Shown here: positions 11,275-22,954 of the stretch, one piece after another | How positions within the stretch are numbered: the first letter of the stretch is position 1 | Layout of the letters: every line of letters begins with the position of its first letter | NCBI GenBank assembly: GCA_964016875.1 | Contig: OZ024720.1 | Coordinates: 38,965,106-39,029,105 of the forward strand | Reading direction: 5' to 3' | DNA length: 64,000 bases | From: Fallopia convolvulus | Taxonomy: Eukaryota; Streptophyta; Magnoliopsida; Caryophyllales; Polygonaceae | Made by a program: the position numbers and the translations under genes | Notes under the pieces: model-generated | Database searches by the model: none | What the model was told of the DNA's origin: nothing | The model's input: the letters and a program-made list of their open reading frames with translations, nothing else

Positions 11275-12284
11275 TGATGAAAGGATCGATGGAGGGAATG
11301 ATGGTGCAAAGAGATCGCCACGAGAATCCAAGGAATTCCGACAACAAACACCACGCAACTGACCCGTCTTCAACTGGATGGATCTTCCTCGTCCGAACTC
11401 GGATTTGAGTGATTCCAATTCGAGAAGTTAGATCTCTGAGTATAGTTTAATCCCTCAAAATATAAGAGAAAGATGATGAGTGTATTGAAAGTTATGTCGA
11501 ATTTACTGAGATGGTGCAGAAACCTCCGAGATGGATGATGGTTCGAAAATGGAGAGAACAAGGGGATATGGATGCTTGATAACTTGGATATGACTCACCA
11601 AGCTCTCAAATAAACTAGGATGCTCGAATTGTCGGATATGAGTCACCAACAATTGAACAACGAGAATTGAACGAAACAAAACAAGAACTTTGAATTGAAA
11701 ATGCAAGGAAAAGAGAAACAAATTTCGTCCAAGTCTACCAAGGGAGGAGGGGATGGACGACCATATAACCTAGATAACAAGCCTCACAAAATCAGCCCCC
11801 TCATTTAAAGAAAATTACATAAACAACCCATAAAAACCGAGAGCACATTAATCGTCCTTAACCGTTAAGTTGTCACTTATCGAACCATGATGTATCATAA
11901 GACTCCAACTTTCACCTTTGCTAACCAAAGTCCAACTTATGAGCCATGAGCTCCTCCTTGATCTTGTCAAGAATTTCCCTAGCATGTTCTCGAGTGATGC
12001 GCCGAAGATAGGGCGTGGTACCTTGACTTGGCTTCTTAGCGCCTCGGACACCGGCCTTGGATATTTGTCCAAGTGAAGACCCTTCTTTGTCGTGCAAATT
12101 GAACTTGTCTTTAGGGCTGAGATCTTCACTCAAATCATGGAGCATAGTCCCTTTAAAAGTGCCCGAAGAAGTGGTACCATTCATCAAAGGCCAAGGCGCG
12201 CCAAGGTCGGATATCAGCGTGTGAAACGGCGCCCCAATATGCACGGTACTGTGGGGCCATGACTCGATAGATGGAATCACATCA
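11275..12284 (-). repeat. 5' LTR of G2-A (1010 bp)
   Basis: Same ends and length as the 3' LTR. Differences seen by eye include ggatcttcc for ggattttcc near 11380 and several near 12210-12230. Confidence 0.95.
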
Positions 12285-13145
12285 ATTTTCCTTCTACAAT
12301 TGAATATCCTGAACGGGTCAAGGAATTCAGATTAGTTGTAAATTATCCTAGAAATTCTATTAGGTGATCAATCTAACAAAACCCTAGAATAATTCTGATT
12401 CAATTAAGCACAAGGAATAAAACCTATTCAAGTTGTTGAGAATCAATCAAACCTCACAATAGTATACAATCTATGATTTCAATAACTAGTTAAACACAAT
12501 AAATTTAGCAATGCATAATTGAATTAATAGCAAACTTACAAGAGGTTCAAAGATTGCTCCTTTGAGAGAAAACCCTACCCTCCAAATGTTATGATCAAAA
12601 GTTCCCCAAAATTAAACTAACATAAAGTATTTATATGTCTACTAAAAATAACCTCAAACATTATATCTTTAAGCTATATCTCGGATGACATAAGCCCAAA
12701 TAAACAAAGACCAAAGCCCAATACCAAATCTCGGCCCAAAACAACACCCGTGAAAAACTCCGAATTGCGCGGCTTCGGTCCAGATTGCGCGGCCGCGCAA
12801 TATTGCTACCCCGCGCTTTTTGCCTTCAGTTGCGATTGCGCGGGCTGGTTGCTCGGGGTCGATCCCGAGCATTTGGCTTGTGCTTGGCTCGTCCTTCCTT
12901 GTATTTGCTCTTCTCCATATATGCTCCTAGCACTCCTCATCTTGTCCTTAGCTCGTCCACCACTGCCATGGTCAATCTGTACTCGCCCCGTTGCTGCTCC
13001 TGAACCTAAAATCCTGTAAAACCGAGCAAACCAGCGCATAATACCCGACAACACAAAAACCTAAAAACTACATAAAAACTAACCTAAAACTAACTAAAAC
13101 ATATATAAAACATGCATCTAAACTACTTCTATATGCAAGCTATCA

Positions 13146-15163
13146 AGAAGATATCCTTGGATGATGTAGTATGTGCTCAAAAAGTTAAATCCAAGTTCTT
13201 ACAAATTACAAATGTGGCTACATAGTAGTACAATATGGTATAACAAAAATCGATAATAATAAGCATCCAAAGTATAACTTCAGTTCCTTGTAACATGATA
13301 ATGTTAAGCAAATGGACATATAAAATTTCACAGGTCGTTTAGATGCAAATTCTCGGAATTGAAACTTAATTGAGGGTTTTCAAGTTCTTACCATAAGAGA
13401 CACGAGCTCTGATTACATTGCAACTTGTTTTCAAAGAACGCAAGAGATGGAAAGAATTACTAGCACCGATTTAAAAATAGGGTAGTTATAATTGAAAACC
13501 CTAGATTGTCGATTGTCGGTGAAATTGGAAATTGAGACGGACATAACCTAATTTTAAAAAACTGATGAGCGTAGAAAAATTAACTATAGCCACTAGGACA
13601 ATTTTAAACAAGAACCAGAAAAATTAAAAAGTAAGAAAAAGAGGCAACAACATACTCATAACATAGCCTTGTGTCTCACTGGGAAACTTGTATTATTCCC
13701 TACCACACCCAAAAGATCAAATTCAACTGAGCTAAAAATGCATTTTAACCTTACTGGTTGACAAGGAAAACATTTCTATATGTTATTAGGCACACTAGCA
13801 TTTTTCAGTCGTGGTTCATGAAGCACACAATTATCTAACATATGGGTCTCTACCAACCAAGTAAAAATAAAGCCTAAGATAGGCACGAATGTCAATTGCA
13901 GCAGGAGAACCAAATTGACTTCCATAACCTCTCACCCACATTAATTATAATGATGCTAAGCAGAATTAGACAATGATTATGACATTCCCCCACCATGTAC
14001 ACAGATTTTCATTCCTCCTGACCAACCCATCATCACTAAATCTGAAAACTCTCATATTTAAGGGTCTGATTGTCTGAATTGAGCTTTGCACAAAATTCAA
14101 CAACAAGTTATATGAACCAAGAAAAAACACCATTCTTTCCTTTTTATTTGTTTTTGCTTTCCTTTCCTTTATTGACATCAAATGGATGCTTCCCGGGTTT
14201 TGGCGTTTGTGGTGCCGAAGCTTGTGCTCGTATGGATATTGCATAGGGTACAAATTTGCAAGTGAGACACAAGGATATGTTATAAATATAGAATGCAAAG
14301 ATATATGTTATAGAGCTAGAATCCAAGGAAACGATTAACAAATATCAACTAATTCGGGGAATTTGCAAGAAACTTTATGCATAAATGTTCATAGGCAGAC
14401 AGAAACACTTGACATAAATACATCCTTTAATTTTGCAAAAGGTTAATTCATGAGGTAGAAGATGAAAAGCTAGCCGGGAAGTCTCACCCAGGCGCCAGCG
14501 GCGAACAACAAGTGAAATTTTGGATCTTTCTCAATTGAGATATATGAACCACGGTTGACATAAAGACATTAGGAAACAAAATTCAATTGAGAAGGGAATG
14601 TTCAAACCGATCAATTTTGGAGGCGAAATTGTAGAGAACGACGAGGCAAAGAAGATATGTCGGCGGTGAAGAATTCGAATTCTTTCTCTCGATTCTGTCG
14701 TTCCGTCCCAATTCTCTCTTTGGTTCCTTCCTAGAGTTTTTATCAGTTGAATGAACTTGGTCCATTACACCGCCACTCCTGGGAATCACGTAGGTCAGGT
14801 AGGCCGCGCACCTCCGTACTCTACACCGTTGCACCGCCGCACCTTCACTCGTGGGAATTGAGTCCTAAGAATCGAGAATTTTGGTCGAAATCGAGAGCTG
14901 TGTTTGGGACATAGGGTTTTGGGATTTAGAGAAGCTTGTCTTTATGTCAAGCGCGTATCCGATTATAGAAGAGATTTCTTTCATTTTTCTATTTTTCTTT
15001 TAACTTCAGCCTTAATACATCCTTGATATAATACATCCGAGATATTTGTTGTAACTTTTTATCCATGGCGTGTCATCTCTTACATACATCAGGGATATTA
15101 GCTAAACTTTTTATCCCTGGCGTGCCATCTTTTATCTACATCAGGGATATTTGTAAAGTAGTG
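13146..15163. other. CACTA-1 right arm; probable captured sequence, unidentified
   Basis: The first 1.8 kb is AT-rich with scattered short open segments. On the minus strand the stretch 14600-14950 is more GC-balanced with cgccg runs and resembles a 5' untranslated region. A piece near 13390-13445 ends in a GTAAGA donor-like site. I do not recognise the source gene. The last 150 bp (15010-15163) hold the subterminal repeats and TIR. Confidence 0.4.
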
Positions 15164-16580
15164 TCATTTTAAAGGTAAAAGATGAAAAAACAAGTGAACT
15201 TTAAAGACATCTAGGCATAAGAAGAAAGAATGAGGATAGTGTTAAGCAAATAAGCACATTCTGCACTACAATATCAAGAACAATCGAATAAAAGCATAAA
15301 TTCGATCCTAGAAAAAACCCAATGCCACATATTGGAGTGACATTTACATGGATATTTCATCCAACACTTGGCGTGCAATGTTAGATCAAAAGTCATTTAA
15401 AGGCAAAAGGAGAAAAAAAAAGTAAACTTTAAAGACATCTAGGCGTAATTAGAAAGAATCAGGATAAAATCAAGCAAATAAGCACATTTTGCACTACAAA
15501 ATCAAGAAAAATCAAATAAAAGCATAAAGTCGAACTTAGAAACCGAATGCCACATTTTGGAGTGACATTTACATGGAATTTCATCGAACACTTGGCGTGC
15601 AATAATAGATCGCAAGTTATTTTAAAGGCAAAAGGAGAAAAAACAAGTGATCTTAAAAGACATCATGGAATAAGCACAAAGAATGGGGATAGTATCAAGC
15701 CAATAAAGCACATTTTGTACTACAAAATCAAGACGTATCAACTAAAAGCATAAATTCGATCCTATAAACTGAATGCCACATTTAGTAGTGACATTTACAT
15801 GGAATTTCATCGAACACTTGGCGTGCAATGTTAGATGAGAAGTCATTTTAAAGGGAAAAGGAGAAAAAAACAAGTTATCTTAAAAGACATCTAGGCATAA
15901 GAGTCAAGAATGAGGATAGTATCAAGCAAATAAGCACATTCTGCACTACAAAATCAAGAACAATCGAATAAAATCATAAATTCGAACCTATATACCGAAT
16001 GCCACATTTAGGAGTGAAATTTACATGGACATTTCGTCGAACACTTGGCGAGCAATTTAAGATCACAAGTCATTTTAAAGGAAAAAGGAGAAAAAACAAG
16101 TGATCTTAAAAGACATCTAGGCATAGGCACAAAGAATGAGGATAGTATCAAGTCAATAAGCATATTCTGCACTACAAAATCAAGACGAATCGACTAAAAG
16201 CATAAATTTGATCCTAAAAACCGAATGCCACATTTAGTAGTGACATTTACATGGACATTTCATCGAACACTTGGCGTGCAATGTTCGATCACAAGTCATT
16301 TTAAAGGCAAAAGGAGAAAAACACAAGTGATCTTAAAAGACATCAGGCATAAGCACAAAGAATGAGGATAGTATCAAGCCAATAAAGCACATTCTGCACT
16401 ACAAAATCAAGACGTATCCACTTAAAGAATATATTCAATCCTAAAAACCGAATTCCACATTTATAAGTGAGCTTTACATGGACATTTCATCGAACACTTG
16501 GCGTGCAATGTTAGATCAAAAGTCATTTTAAAGGCGAAAGGAGAAAAAACAAGTGAACTTTAAAGACATCTAGGCATAAG
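15164..16580. repeat. 226-bp satellite, block 2
   Basis: Continues the array after CACTA-1, about six monomers with the same landmarks (cacttggcgtgcaatg recurs near 15370, 15590, 15820, 16045, 16270, 16500). It ends at the G1-a insertion with ataag. Confidence 0.97.
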
Positions 16581-17780
16581 TGATACGTGATTGCCCCGGA
16601 ATCCTCCGTTGAAACCTCGTATATGACCCACACAAGTCCCGATCTTGCCTAGTAATCCTTGATTCAACCTGAATTTGCAATCAATATGAGAAATCGTGCA
16701 CAACAAGTAACCAAACTGATCTGAAATTGAACGAATGGAGATCGAACAGAATTATAGTAAATCAACTTGATAGCTCACTCGGATTGGCTCTAACGCTAAA
16801 TCCGAATGATAAACTAGTTTGATCTTTAACAATCAAGACTAGAACAATCTTATTGATGAAATATAATTCAGATTCGAACAAGAGAGAGAGAGAAGAGAAT
16901 TCTCGAAATTTTGATGATGATCGAAGATGATGATGAACACGAGCACACAATTGTATTTTTGAGCCCAAGGACTAGATAAACCTTTCTTAGGGTTTATCTA
17001 ATCTCAAGCTGATTTTATTGAATGAAATAACAAGAGTATAAATAGAGAATACAAAGCTATTCCTTGGGGAGCAAGGGAGGAAGGCTGGCCGGCCCTAGAA
17101 GGGGAGAGGGAGTCTCCATTGCTTGCTTCCCAAGATATAATAATATCTAATTAAATCTAACTAGATTCCCTTAAATAAATAAATCATAGCTGAATTATTT
17201 ATTTAAGGAAATAATCCTAACAACTTAAAATATCTCTAACAAACTAAAAATATCTCTAACAACCAGGAGAGAGAAAATATCTCTAACAACCAGGAGAGAG
17301 AAAATATCTCTAACAACCAGGAGAGAGAAAATCAACCAACTAACATAAGCCTATTGGCTGATTTCTCTACATTATTAAAATAACTAGAAATTGTTCATAA
17401 TAAAATAAATAAGATATTTTCTTCAATTTATAATGGTCAAGTCAAAGGGTTGACTTTGACCCATATACCAATTCATCTCACCCGGTCACTTACTAAATTC
17501 AGCCCTAAAGTGAGACAAACTAATATATGTTTCTAAATAAAGAAATAGTGCATTTCGGCCCTCATATTATCAATCCATGGAATCCGGGCTCAATTGATGT
17601 CGAATGCACGAGACCCACTTCGCCTTGCTAGGCTCTTCAATAACCGCTGCCAATCGAACCAAGATCGTTGTTGTGCCTTGAGCAATCTTCTTAGCTCGAC
17701 TTCTTGTGATTGGTCCGTCAGAAGGCACTCGAATCAACTCATCGACGTCGGTTTGAGACATGGCAGGCTTCACTGCATCA
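16581..17780 (-). repeat. 3' LTR of G1-a (1200 bp)
   Basis: It runs from tgatacgtgattgcc to cactgcatca on the plus strand. It encodes the last ~70 residues of gag-pol (stop at 17570). It carries three copies of a 27-bp minisatellite (unit contains aacaaccaggagagagaaaa) at about 17255-17335, and an AT box tataaata near 17037. Confidence 0.95.
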
Positions 17781-20700
17781 TTCTCCTCCACTTGAGCTCG
17801 AATCGTCTCTGATTCGACGTCGGAATCAAAATCTGGCACATAAAGAGATAGATCAGCCACATTAAAAGTCGGATGGACACCATACTCACCAGGCATGTCA
17901 ACATGATATGCATTAGGGCCGATTCTCCTGATGATACGAAATGGTCCATCTCCTCTCTGATCTAACTTGTTCTTCCTTTGATTTGGGAACCTTTCCTTCC
18001 TTAGATGCACCCAAACAAGATCTCCTTCTTCAAAGATAACCTGTTTCCGACCCTTATCAGCATGGGCCTTGTACTTCATGGATTTCCTCTCCAAGTGCAT
18101 CTTCGTCCTCTCATGTAGCTTCTTCACAAACTCAGCCCTCTTGTTAGCTTCAAAACTCTCTTTTCCCTTGTATGGCTGAGGCGTCATATCCACCGGCGTC
18201 CTCGGATTCAGCCCATAAACAACCTCAAAAGGGGTCATCTTTGTGGCTGAATGGATTGACCTGTTATAAGCAAACTCCACAAAAGGCAACACATCTTCCC
18301 AACGTTTGAGGTTAGCTTTAAGCATAGTTCTAAGTAAAACCCCTAACGTTCGATTAGTAACTTCCGTTTGCCCATCAGTTTGTGGGTGACATGAGGTAGA
18401 AAACAGCAATTTAGTTCCCAATTTAGACCATAGACTCTTCCAAAAATAACTCAAAAATTTAGCATCACGATCTGAAACAATAGAACAAGGAATGCCATGC
18501 AATCTAACAATTTCCCTAAAGAACAAATCAGCAATATGCACAGCATCATCAGTCGTGTGACATGGAATAAAGTGAGCCATTTTGGAAAATCTATCTACCA
18601 CTACAAAGATAGAATCTCTACCCTTCCTAGTTCTAGGCAAACCTACAATGAAATCCATAGAAATGTCTTCCCAAGGTGAACTAGGAATGGGTAAAGGCTG
18701 GTACAAACCATGGGGGTGAAGTCTAGACTTAGCTTTAGCACAAACAACACAACTCTTGACAAATCTCAGCACATAATTACTCATTTTAGGCCAATAGTAG
18801 TGTTCTTTTAACCCTTCTAAAGTCTTTTCTAAACCCCTATGTCCTCTTGATTCATGAACCTCTTTAGTTAGAAGCCTACGTATACTAGATGAAGGAATGC
18901 ACAATTTTCCAGCTTTAAACAAGTATCCATCATCAATAAAGTAAGTATCTATTTCACCCCTAGACATGCAATTCTTATAGATTTCAGCAAAGTGAGGATC
19001 ACTAGCATATAATTCCCTAATCATTGGAAATCCAAGGATCTTAACATCACATAGGTTCAAGAGTACATACCTCCGAGAAAGGGCGTCAGCTACCACATTC
19101 TCCTTGCCTTTCTTATGTTTAACAACATAAGGAAAGGTCTCCATGAATTCAACCCATCTTGCATGTCGCCGGCTGAGTCTGGATTGGCCTTTCAAGTACT
19201 TCAAGGCCTCATGATCAGAATGGATTACAAACTCTTTAGGCCACAAATAATGAGACCAAGTTTTCAGAACCCTAATTAAAGCATACAACTCTTTATCATA
19301 AGTAGGGTAATTCAACTCAGCCCCACTAAGCTTTTCACTAAAATAAGCAATGGGTTTCTTGTCTTGTAAGAGCACGCCTCCTATGCCATGTCCAGAAGCG
19401 TCCACCTCTATCTCAAATGCCTTGGAGAAGTCAGGGAGTTGAAGCACTGGGGCGTGGCATAATCTGTTCTTCAAAGTGTTGAAGGCGTTCTCTTGTTGCT
19501 CCCTCCATTTAAAGGCCGTATCCTTCTTTGTAAGCTCGTGGAGGGGGGCTGCAATTGTGCTAAAATCACGCACAAATCTCCTGTAGAAGCCAGCCAAGCC
19601 GAGAAATGATCTGACCATTGTTGGTGTGGTCGGCTGGGGCCATTCTTTGATTGCCTTGATCTTGTCTTCATCTACCTTCAATCCACCTTTAGACACAACA
19701 AAACCAAGAAAAATGGTAGACTCGGAGCAAAAAGAACACTTTTTCAAGTTAACATAAAGCTTTTCTAACCTTAAAGTGTCCAAAACAGCCCTAAGATGAT
19801 CTACATGTTCATCCATGGTTTTGCTATAGATTAAGATATCATCAAAGTAGACTACAACAAATCTGCCTAAGTATCTTCTCAAGACATGGTTCATAAGCCT
19901 CATAAAGGTACTAGGTGCATTAGTTAATCCAAAAGGCATTACTAACCATTCATATAAGCCATACTTAGTTTTAAAGGCAGTTTTCCATTCATCCCCTTCC
20001 CTCATCCTAATTTGATGGTACCCACTTCTTAAATCAATTTTAGAAAAGAAATTAGCACCATGTAATTCATCAAGCATATCATCTAGTCTAGGGATGGGGT
20101 GACGGTACTTAACTGTTATTTGGTTGATCGCTCTACAATCAACACACATTCTCCATGTGCCATCCTTCTTTGGCACCAAAATCACCGGAACCGCGCATGG
20201 GCTGAGAGATTCACGCACATAGCCTTTGTCCATGAGATCTTGCACTTGTCTTTGAAGCTCAGCGGTCTCTTCTGGACTTGCTCTATAGGCTGCACGGTTT
20301 GGTAATGAAGCGCCGGGCACCAAATCGATTTGATGCTCAATGCCTCTAATTGGTGGAAGGCCTTCTGGCAACTCTTCAGGCATCACATCTTCAAACTCCT
20401 GTAATAGATCCTGTAGACACTTTGGAAGATGTGAAATATCTTGACTAATAATAAGTATCTCTTTCCTCATAAGAAGTAAGCAAGAAGAGTTAGGGAAAGA
20501 AATACTAGACTGAGTCACAAGAGAGCGCTTTTCTACACTGCCTTTCAAGCCGATTTTTGGCTCTTTCTGTAGGCGTTCTTTTTCCATATTTGTAGCTCTC
20601 TGAGTCTCTGAATTGCTCCCAAAATTTGAGCCAAAACGCTCGAGTGGATTGGGAGATAGCCCAGTTTTCGTCCCAGATGCATTGCTGGTATTGTTGCACG

Positions 20701-22954
20701 GCACTTTGGACGATTTAGGGTGATTTTCTCGGCGTTTTTCGTCCCAAACAGTAGCCCCACCTGTGTTTGATGTTGTCCCAAAATTTGAGCCAGAACGCTC
20801 GGGTGGAGACTGGGAAACGCCGCTTGGATTTGTCGACGCGTCGGGCGCCGAACGCCGGGCCGCAACTTTGGCCGTGGAATCAGCCTCTGCTTTCTCTTCC
20901 TTGGCACGCCTAAGTGCCCTAACTTGATCTCGCCGTACCTGATCCTGTAAAACTTGTTGAGGAGACAAGGGTAGAAGAGAAACTCTCCTCCCATCATAGT
21001 TAAAGGAATAGGTGTTTAACATGCCATCATAAATCACTCTCCTATCAAATAACCATGGTCTTCCTAACAAAATATGAGTGCATTCCGTGTTAACGACGTC
21101 ACACATAATATCATCAACATAAGTACCAATAGCAACACGGACTAAACACTGATGAGTGACAAGATTAGGACCTTCTGAATCATTAATTCCATTGAGACCA
21201 TAACTAGTAGCCCTAGGTTGGGTTTTTAATTGCAAGTGATCAACTACCTTAGCATTAATAATGTTACAGCAGCTACCACTATCAATTATCATGCATAACA
21301 CTTGATTCTTTACTGTACACCTAGTATGAAAAATGTTTTCCCTTTGATCTAGCCTAGGTGTTTCTTGTAAAGTAAGAGTACGCATTGTTACCAAAGTTAG
21401 AGGCTGTTCGGTGCAATCTGGTTCAATGGCCTCTACGCCCTCCTCTTCTTGTCCATTGATGTCCTCCTCCACTTGATTTGGAGGTATATCTTCATCACTC
21501 ACATATCCTCCATTGGTGGTGAGAAGCACTTGCTTTAGATTTGGACAATCCTTGGCATAATGACCTCTTCCTTGACACTTGTAGCACACTAAATCACGTG
21601 CCCTAGGCTGGTTTGGAGGTCCTTTGGTGGGACGCCTTTGGCCTTGAAAACCTGTTGTTTTAGGTGAGCTAGAAGCTCCCTTTTGCTGCATAGAAGGGTT
21701 AGAAGAATAAAAGTTGGAATTTGAACTAGGATTCGAACCATACCTTTTTGTAGCATTCCAAGCTTCCTTCTTCTTCCTTTGTTGCTGCTCATAGAGTAGT
21801 TGGGCTGAATGTACTAAGGCATTGAGATCCTTGATTTGTTGAATCTCCAATGTGTCTTGAATGCTTTGATTCAGTCCAGCCATGAATTGGGTCCTTAGAG
21901 ACCGTTGGGAATGATGAATTCCCGCTTTAAAACTCAGATCCTCTAGCTCATTGAAGTACTCGGTTGGAGACTTGGTGCCTTGTTTGCAAGTTACAACTTT
22001 CAATCTCATGTGCTCGGTATGCTCTTCAGGCACATATTTCTTCCTCATTACAAACTTCATCTGGCCCCAAGTTTCAATTGGTGGTAAGGCCTTTCTAATT
22101 CGATCCTCCTTCATTCTAAACCACCAATTTCTAGCGGTCCCAATAAAGTGGATGACAACAACAACAACTTTCTCCCATTCTTCATATCCCATGTGATCTA
22201 GAATGAAATTTGTAGCTTGTTCCCACTCTAGATACTTCTCCGGGTTAAGCTCTCCATTGAATGGTTCTATCTTGATCTTTATATCACGTTTCCCAATCTG
22301 ATTTACAACTTGGTTAACGTTGTTGTTGTTGTTCGGCCGTTGTACTCCATAGGCTGGTGGGAGATCTTCTACAACCTCAGCTTGGTTATAGAAATCATCT
22401 AGGGGAGGATGCCATGGGCGCCTTTCTTCCCCGGGATAACCATACGTCACATCATCAAAAGAGTTTTTGTATTGTTGATTTTGTTGATGAGTGGCTTGAG
22501 GATACCGGTTGTGCGGCTGATTATAGAATTGTTGATGAGTAACCGGTGGAGTCCTCGACCCGATGCCTCTTCCTCTACCTCGGCCTGCTGTGGGGGAGTA
22601 GTGAGCCGGGGGATCATTATCTTTGTTGTAGCTAGCAAGCACATCATGTTCGTCATCCACTAGTTGTTGCTTGCCTTTGTCGCTACCCGAGGCTTGATTT
22701 GGGTCACTTGTAAGATCGACTGCAGGGGTGCTCTTGCGACTAGCTTGAGATGAATCAACCAATATTGCAAGTTGTTCCTCTAAATGCTTTAGTTGTGGAG
22801 CCAATGCAGCCGTGGCCAGTTCTACAGCTCGAGCCTGGCCATCGCGCACACCTTCACTAATGGACAACCTAATGAAGTCGATTGCCTCCTTAGTGAGACT
22901 CAATTCAGTTGGGTTAGGTTCTGATGGAATCACCATTGTTCCTGAAACAAGCAA
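17570..22954 (-). CDS. gag-pol: Gag-pol polyprotein of G1-a (1794 aa), CRM-like
   Basis: A single open frame encodes all retrotransposition proteins. Approximate order: Gln/Pro-rich N-terminus with a GRGRGRGIG stretch (120-135); gag domain (about 222-345, ARNWWFRMKEDRIRKALPP); CCHC knuckle CYKCQGRGHYAKDC (about 456); aspartic protease IIDSGSCC (about 556); RT with FDDILIYS (about 1037); RNase H starting VDASGHGIGG (about 1185); integrase with HHCC finger (about 1364-1400), catalytic D near MDFIVGLPRT, second D in VSDRDAKF, E in GQTEVTNRT; GPF motif near 1670; tail GPITRSRAKKI. No canonical chromodomain is evident. RT/RNase H/integrase closely resemble the CRM (centromeric) lineage. Start at the first Met; MVIPS seven codons in is an alternative. 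Despite the open frame, the copy lacks primer site and core promoter. Confidence 0.95.
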   Translation of the reverse strand: MLVSGTMVIPSEPNPTELSLTKEAIDFIRLSISEGVRDGQARAVELATAALAPQLKHLEEQLAILVDSSQASRKSTPAVDLTSDPNQASGSDKGKQQLVDDEHDVLASYNKDNDPPAHYSPTAGRGRGRGIGSRTPPVTHQQFYNQPHNRYPQATHQQNQQYKNSFDDVTYGYPGEERRPWHPPLDDFYNQAEVVEDLPPAYGVQRPNNNNNVNQVVNQIGKRDIKIKIEPFNGELNPEKYLEWEQATNFILDHMGYEEWEKVVVVVIHFIGTARNWWFRMKEDRIRKALPPIETWGQMKFVMRKKYVPEEHTEHMRLKVVTCKQGTKSPTEYFNELEDLSFKAGIHHSQRSLRTQFMAGLNQSIQDTLEIQQIKDLNALVHSAQLLYEQQQRKKKEAWNATKRYGSNPSSNSNFYSSNPSMQQKGASSSPKTTGFQGQRRPTKGPPNQPRARDLVCYKCQGRGHYAKDCPNLKQVLLTTNGGYVSDEDIPPNQVEEDINGQEEEGVEAIEPDCTEQPLTLVTMRTLTLQETPRLDQRENIFHTRCTVKNQVLCMIIDSGSCCNIINAKVVDHLQLKTQPRATSYGLNGINDSEGPNLVTHQCLVRVAIGTYVDDIMCDVVNTECTHILLGRPWLFDRRVIYDGMLNTYSFNYDGRRVSLLPLSPQQVLQDQVRRDQVRALRRAKEEKAEADSTAKVAARRSAPDASTNPSGVSQSPPERSGSNFGTTSNTGGATVWDEKRRENHPKSSKVPCNNTSNASGTKTGLSPNPLERFGSNFGSNSETQRATNMEKERLQKEPKIGLKGSVEKRSLVTQSSISFPNSSCLLLMRKEILIISQDISHLPKCLQDLLQEFEDVMPEELPEGLPPIRGIEHQIDLVPGASLPNRAAYRASPEETAELQRQVQDLMDKGYVRESLSPCAVPVILVPKKDGTWRMCVDCRAINQITVKYRHPIPRLDDMLDELHGANFFSKIDLRSGYHQIRMREGDEWKTAFKTKYGLYEWLVMPFGLTNAPSTFMRLMNHVLRRYLGRFVVVYFDDILIYSKTMDEHVDHLRAVLDTLRLEKLYVNLKKCSFCSESTIFLGFVVSKGGLKVDEDKIKAIKEWPQPTTPTMVRSFLGLAGFYRRFVRDFSTIAAPLHELTKKDTAFKWREQQENAFNTLKNRLCHAPVLQLPDFSKAFEIEVDASGHGIGGVLLQDKKPIAYFSEKLSGAELNYPTYDKELYALIRVLKTWSHYLWPKEFVIHSDHEALKYLKGQSRLSRRHARWVEFMETFPYVVKHKKGKENVVADALSRRYVLLNLCDVKILGFPMIRELYASDPHFAEIYKNCMSRGEIDTYFIDDGYLFKAGKLCIPSSSIRRLLTKEVHESRGHRGLEKTLEGLKEHYYWPKMSNYVLRFVKSCVVCAKAKSRLHPHGLYQPLPIPSSPWEDISMDFIVGLPRTRKGRDSIFVVVDRFSKMAHFIPCHTTDDAVHIADLFFREIVRLHGIPCSIVSDRDAKFLSYFWKSLWSKLGTKLLFSTSCHPQTDGQTEVTNRTLGVLLRTMLKANLKRWEDVLPFVEFAYNRSIHSATKMTPFEVVYGLNPRTPVDMTPQPYKGKESFEANKRAEFVKKLHERTKMHLERKSMKYKAHADKGRKQVIFEEGDLVWVHLRKERFPNQRKNKLDQRGDGPFRIIRRIGPNAYHVDMPGEYGVHPTFNVADLSLYVPDFDSDVESETIRAQVEENDAVKPAMSQTDVDELIRVPSDGPITRSRAKKIAQGTTTILVRLAAVIEEPSKAKWVSCIRHQLSPDSMD

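Larger units (their letters stand above)
7209..12284 (-). mobile_element. G2-A, protease-only non-autonomous Ty3/Gypsy-like element
   Basis: Two 1010-bp LTRs (7209-8218 and 11275-12284) flank a 3.06 kb interior. On the minus strand the order is 5' LTR, initiator tRNA-Met primer site, leader, a gag-N/protease ORF, a 482-codon ORF, polypurine tract, 3' LTR. There is no zinc knuckle, RT, RNase H or integrase, so it must have depended on a partner element. Flanks read atttc on the left and atttt on the right, a TSD with one difference. I count by eye about 14-15 substitutions between the LTRs (about 1.4%). G2-B is a second copy of the family. Confidence 0.9.
6704..13145. mobile_element. S1, solo LTR of an unassigned retrotransposon, split by G2-A
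   Basis: A TSD agaag lies at 6699-6703 and 13146-13150. Between the copies, after removing the G2-A insertion, is one LTR of about 1.36 kb with ends TGATGAAGTA... and ...GCTATCA. It includes the phrase gggtcgatcccacagagac (near 6780-6796), common in plant LTRs. No internal coding sequence is present, so it is a solo LTR left by LTR-LTR recombination. The right part (12285-13145) holds a GC-rich patch with the perfect 16-bp palindrome ttgcgcggccgcgcaa at 12785-12800. Confidence 0.85.
4863..15163. mobile_element. CACTA-1, CACTA (EnSpm-like) transposon with nested insertions
   Basis: The element starts CACTACTACACAAATA and ends TATTTGTAAAGTAGTG, imperfect terminal inverted repeats of the CACTA superfamily. 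A 3-bp TSD tca (4860-4862 and 15164-15166) restores the satellite sequence aaaagtcattttaaagg. Subterminal repeats of the type tatccctgatat and cagggatatt crowd both ends (about 4885-5150 and 15010-15155). Without the nested S1/G2-A insertion the element is about 3.9 kb. I see no transposase, so it is probably non-autonomous. The arms contain exon-like pieces that may be captured host sequence. Confidence 0.92.

Noticed and set aside
13966..14341. 110- and 65-codon minus-strand ORFs in CACTA-1
   Set aside because: No motif, AT-rich, overlapping frames; kept only as part of possible captured sequence.
17594..22663. Plus-strand ORFs of 60-84 codons opposite the G1 gag-pol
   Set aside because: They mirror the coding strand, recur in G1-b and have no recognisable motif; they are antisense shadows.
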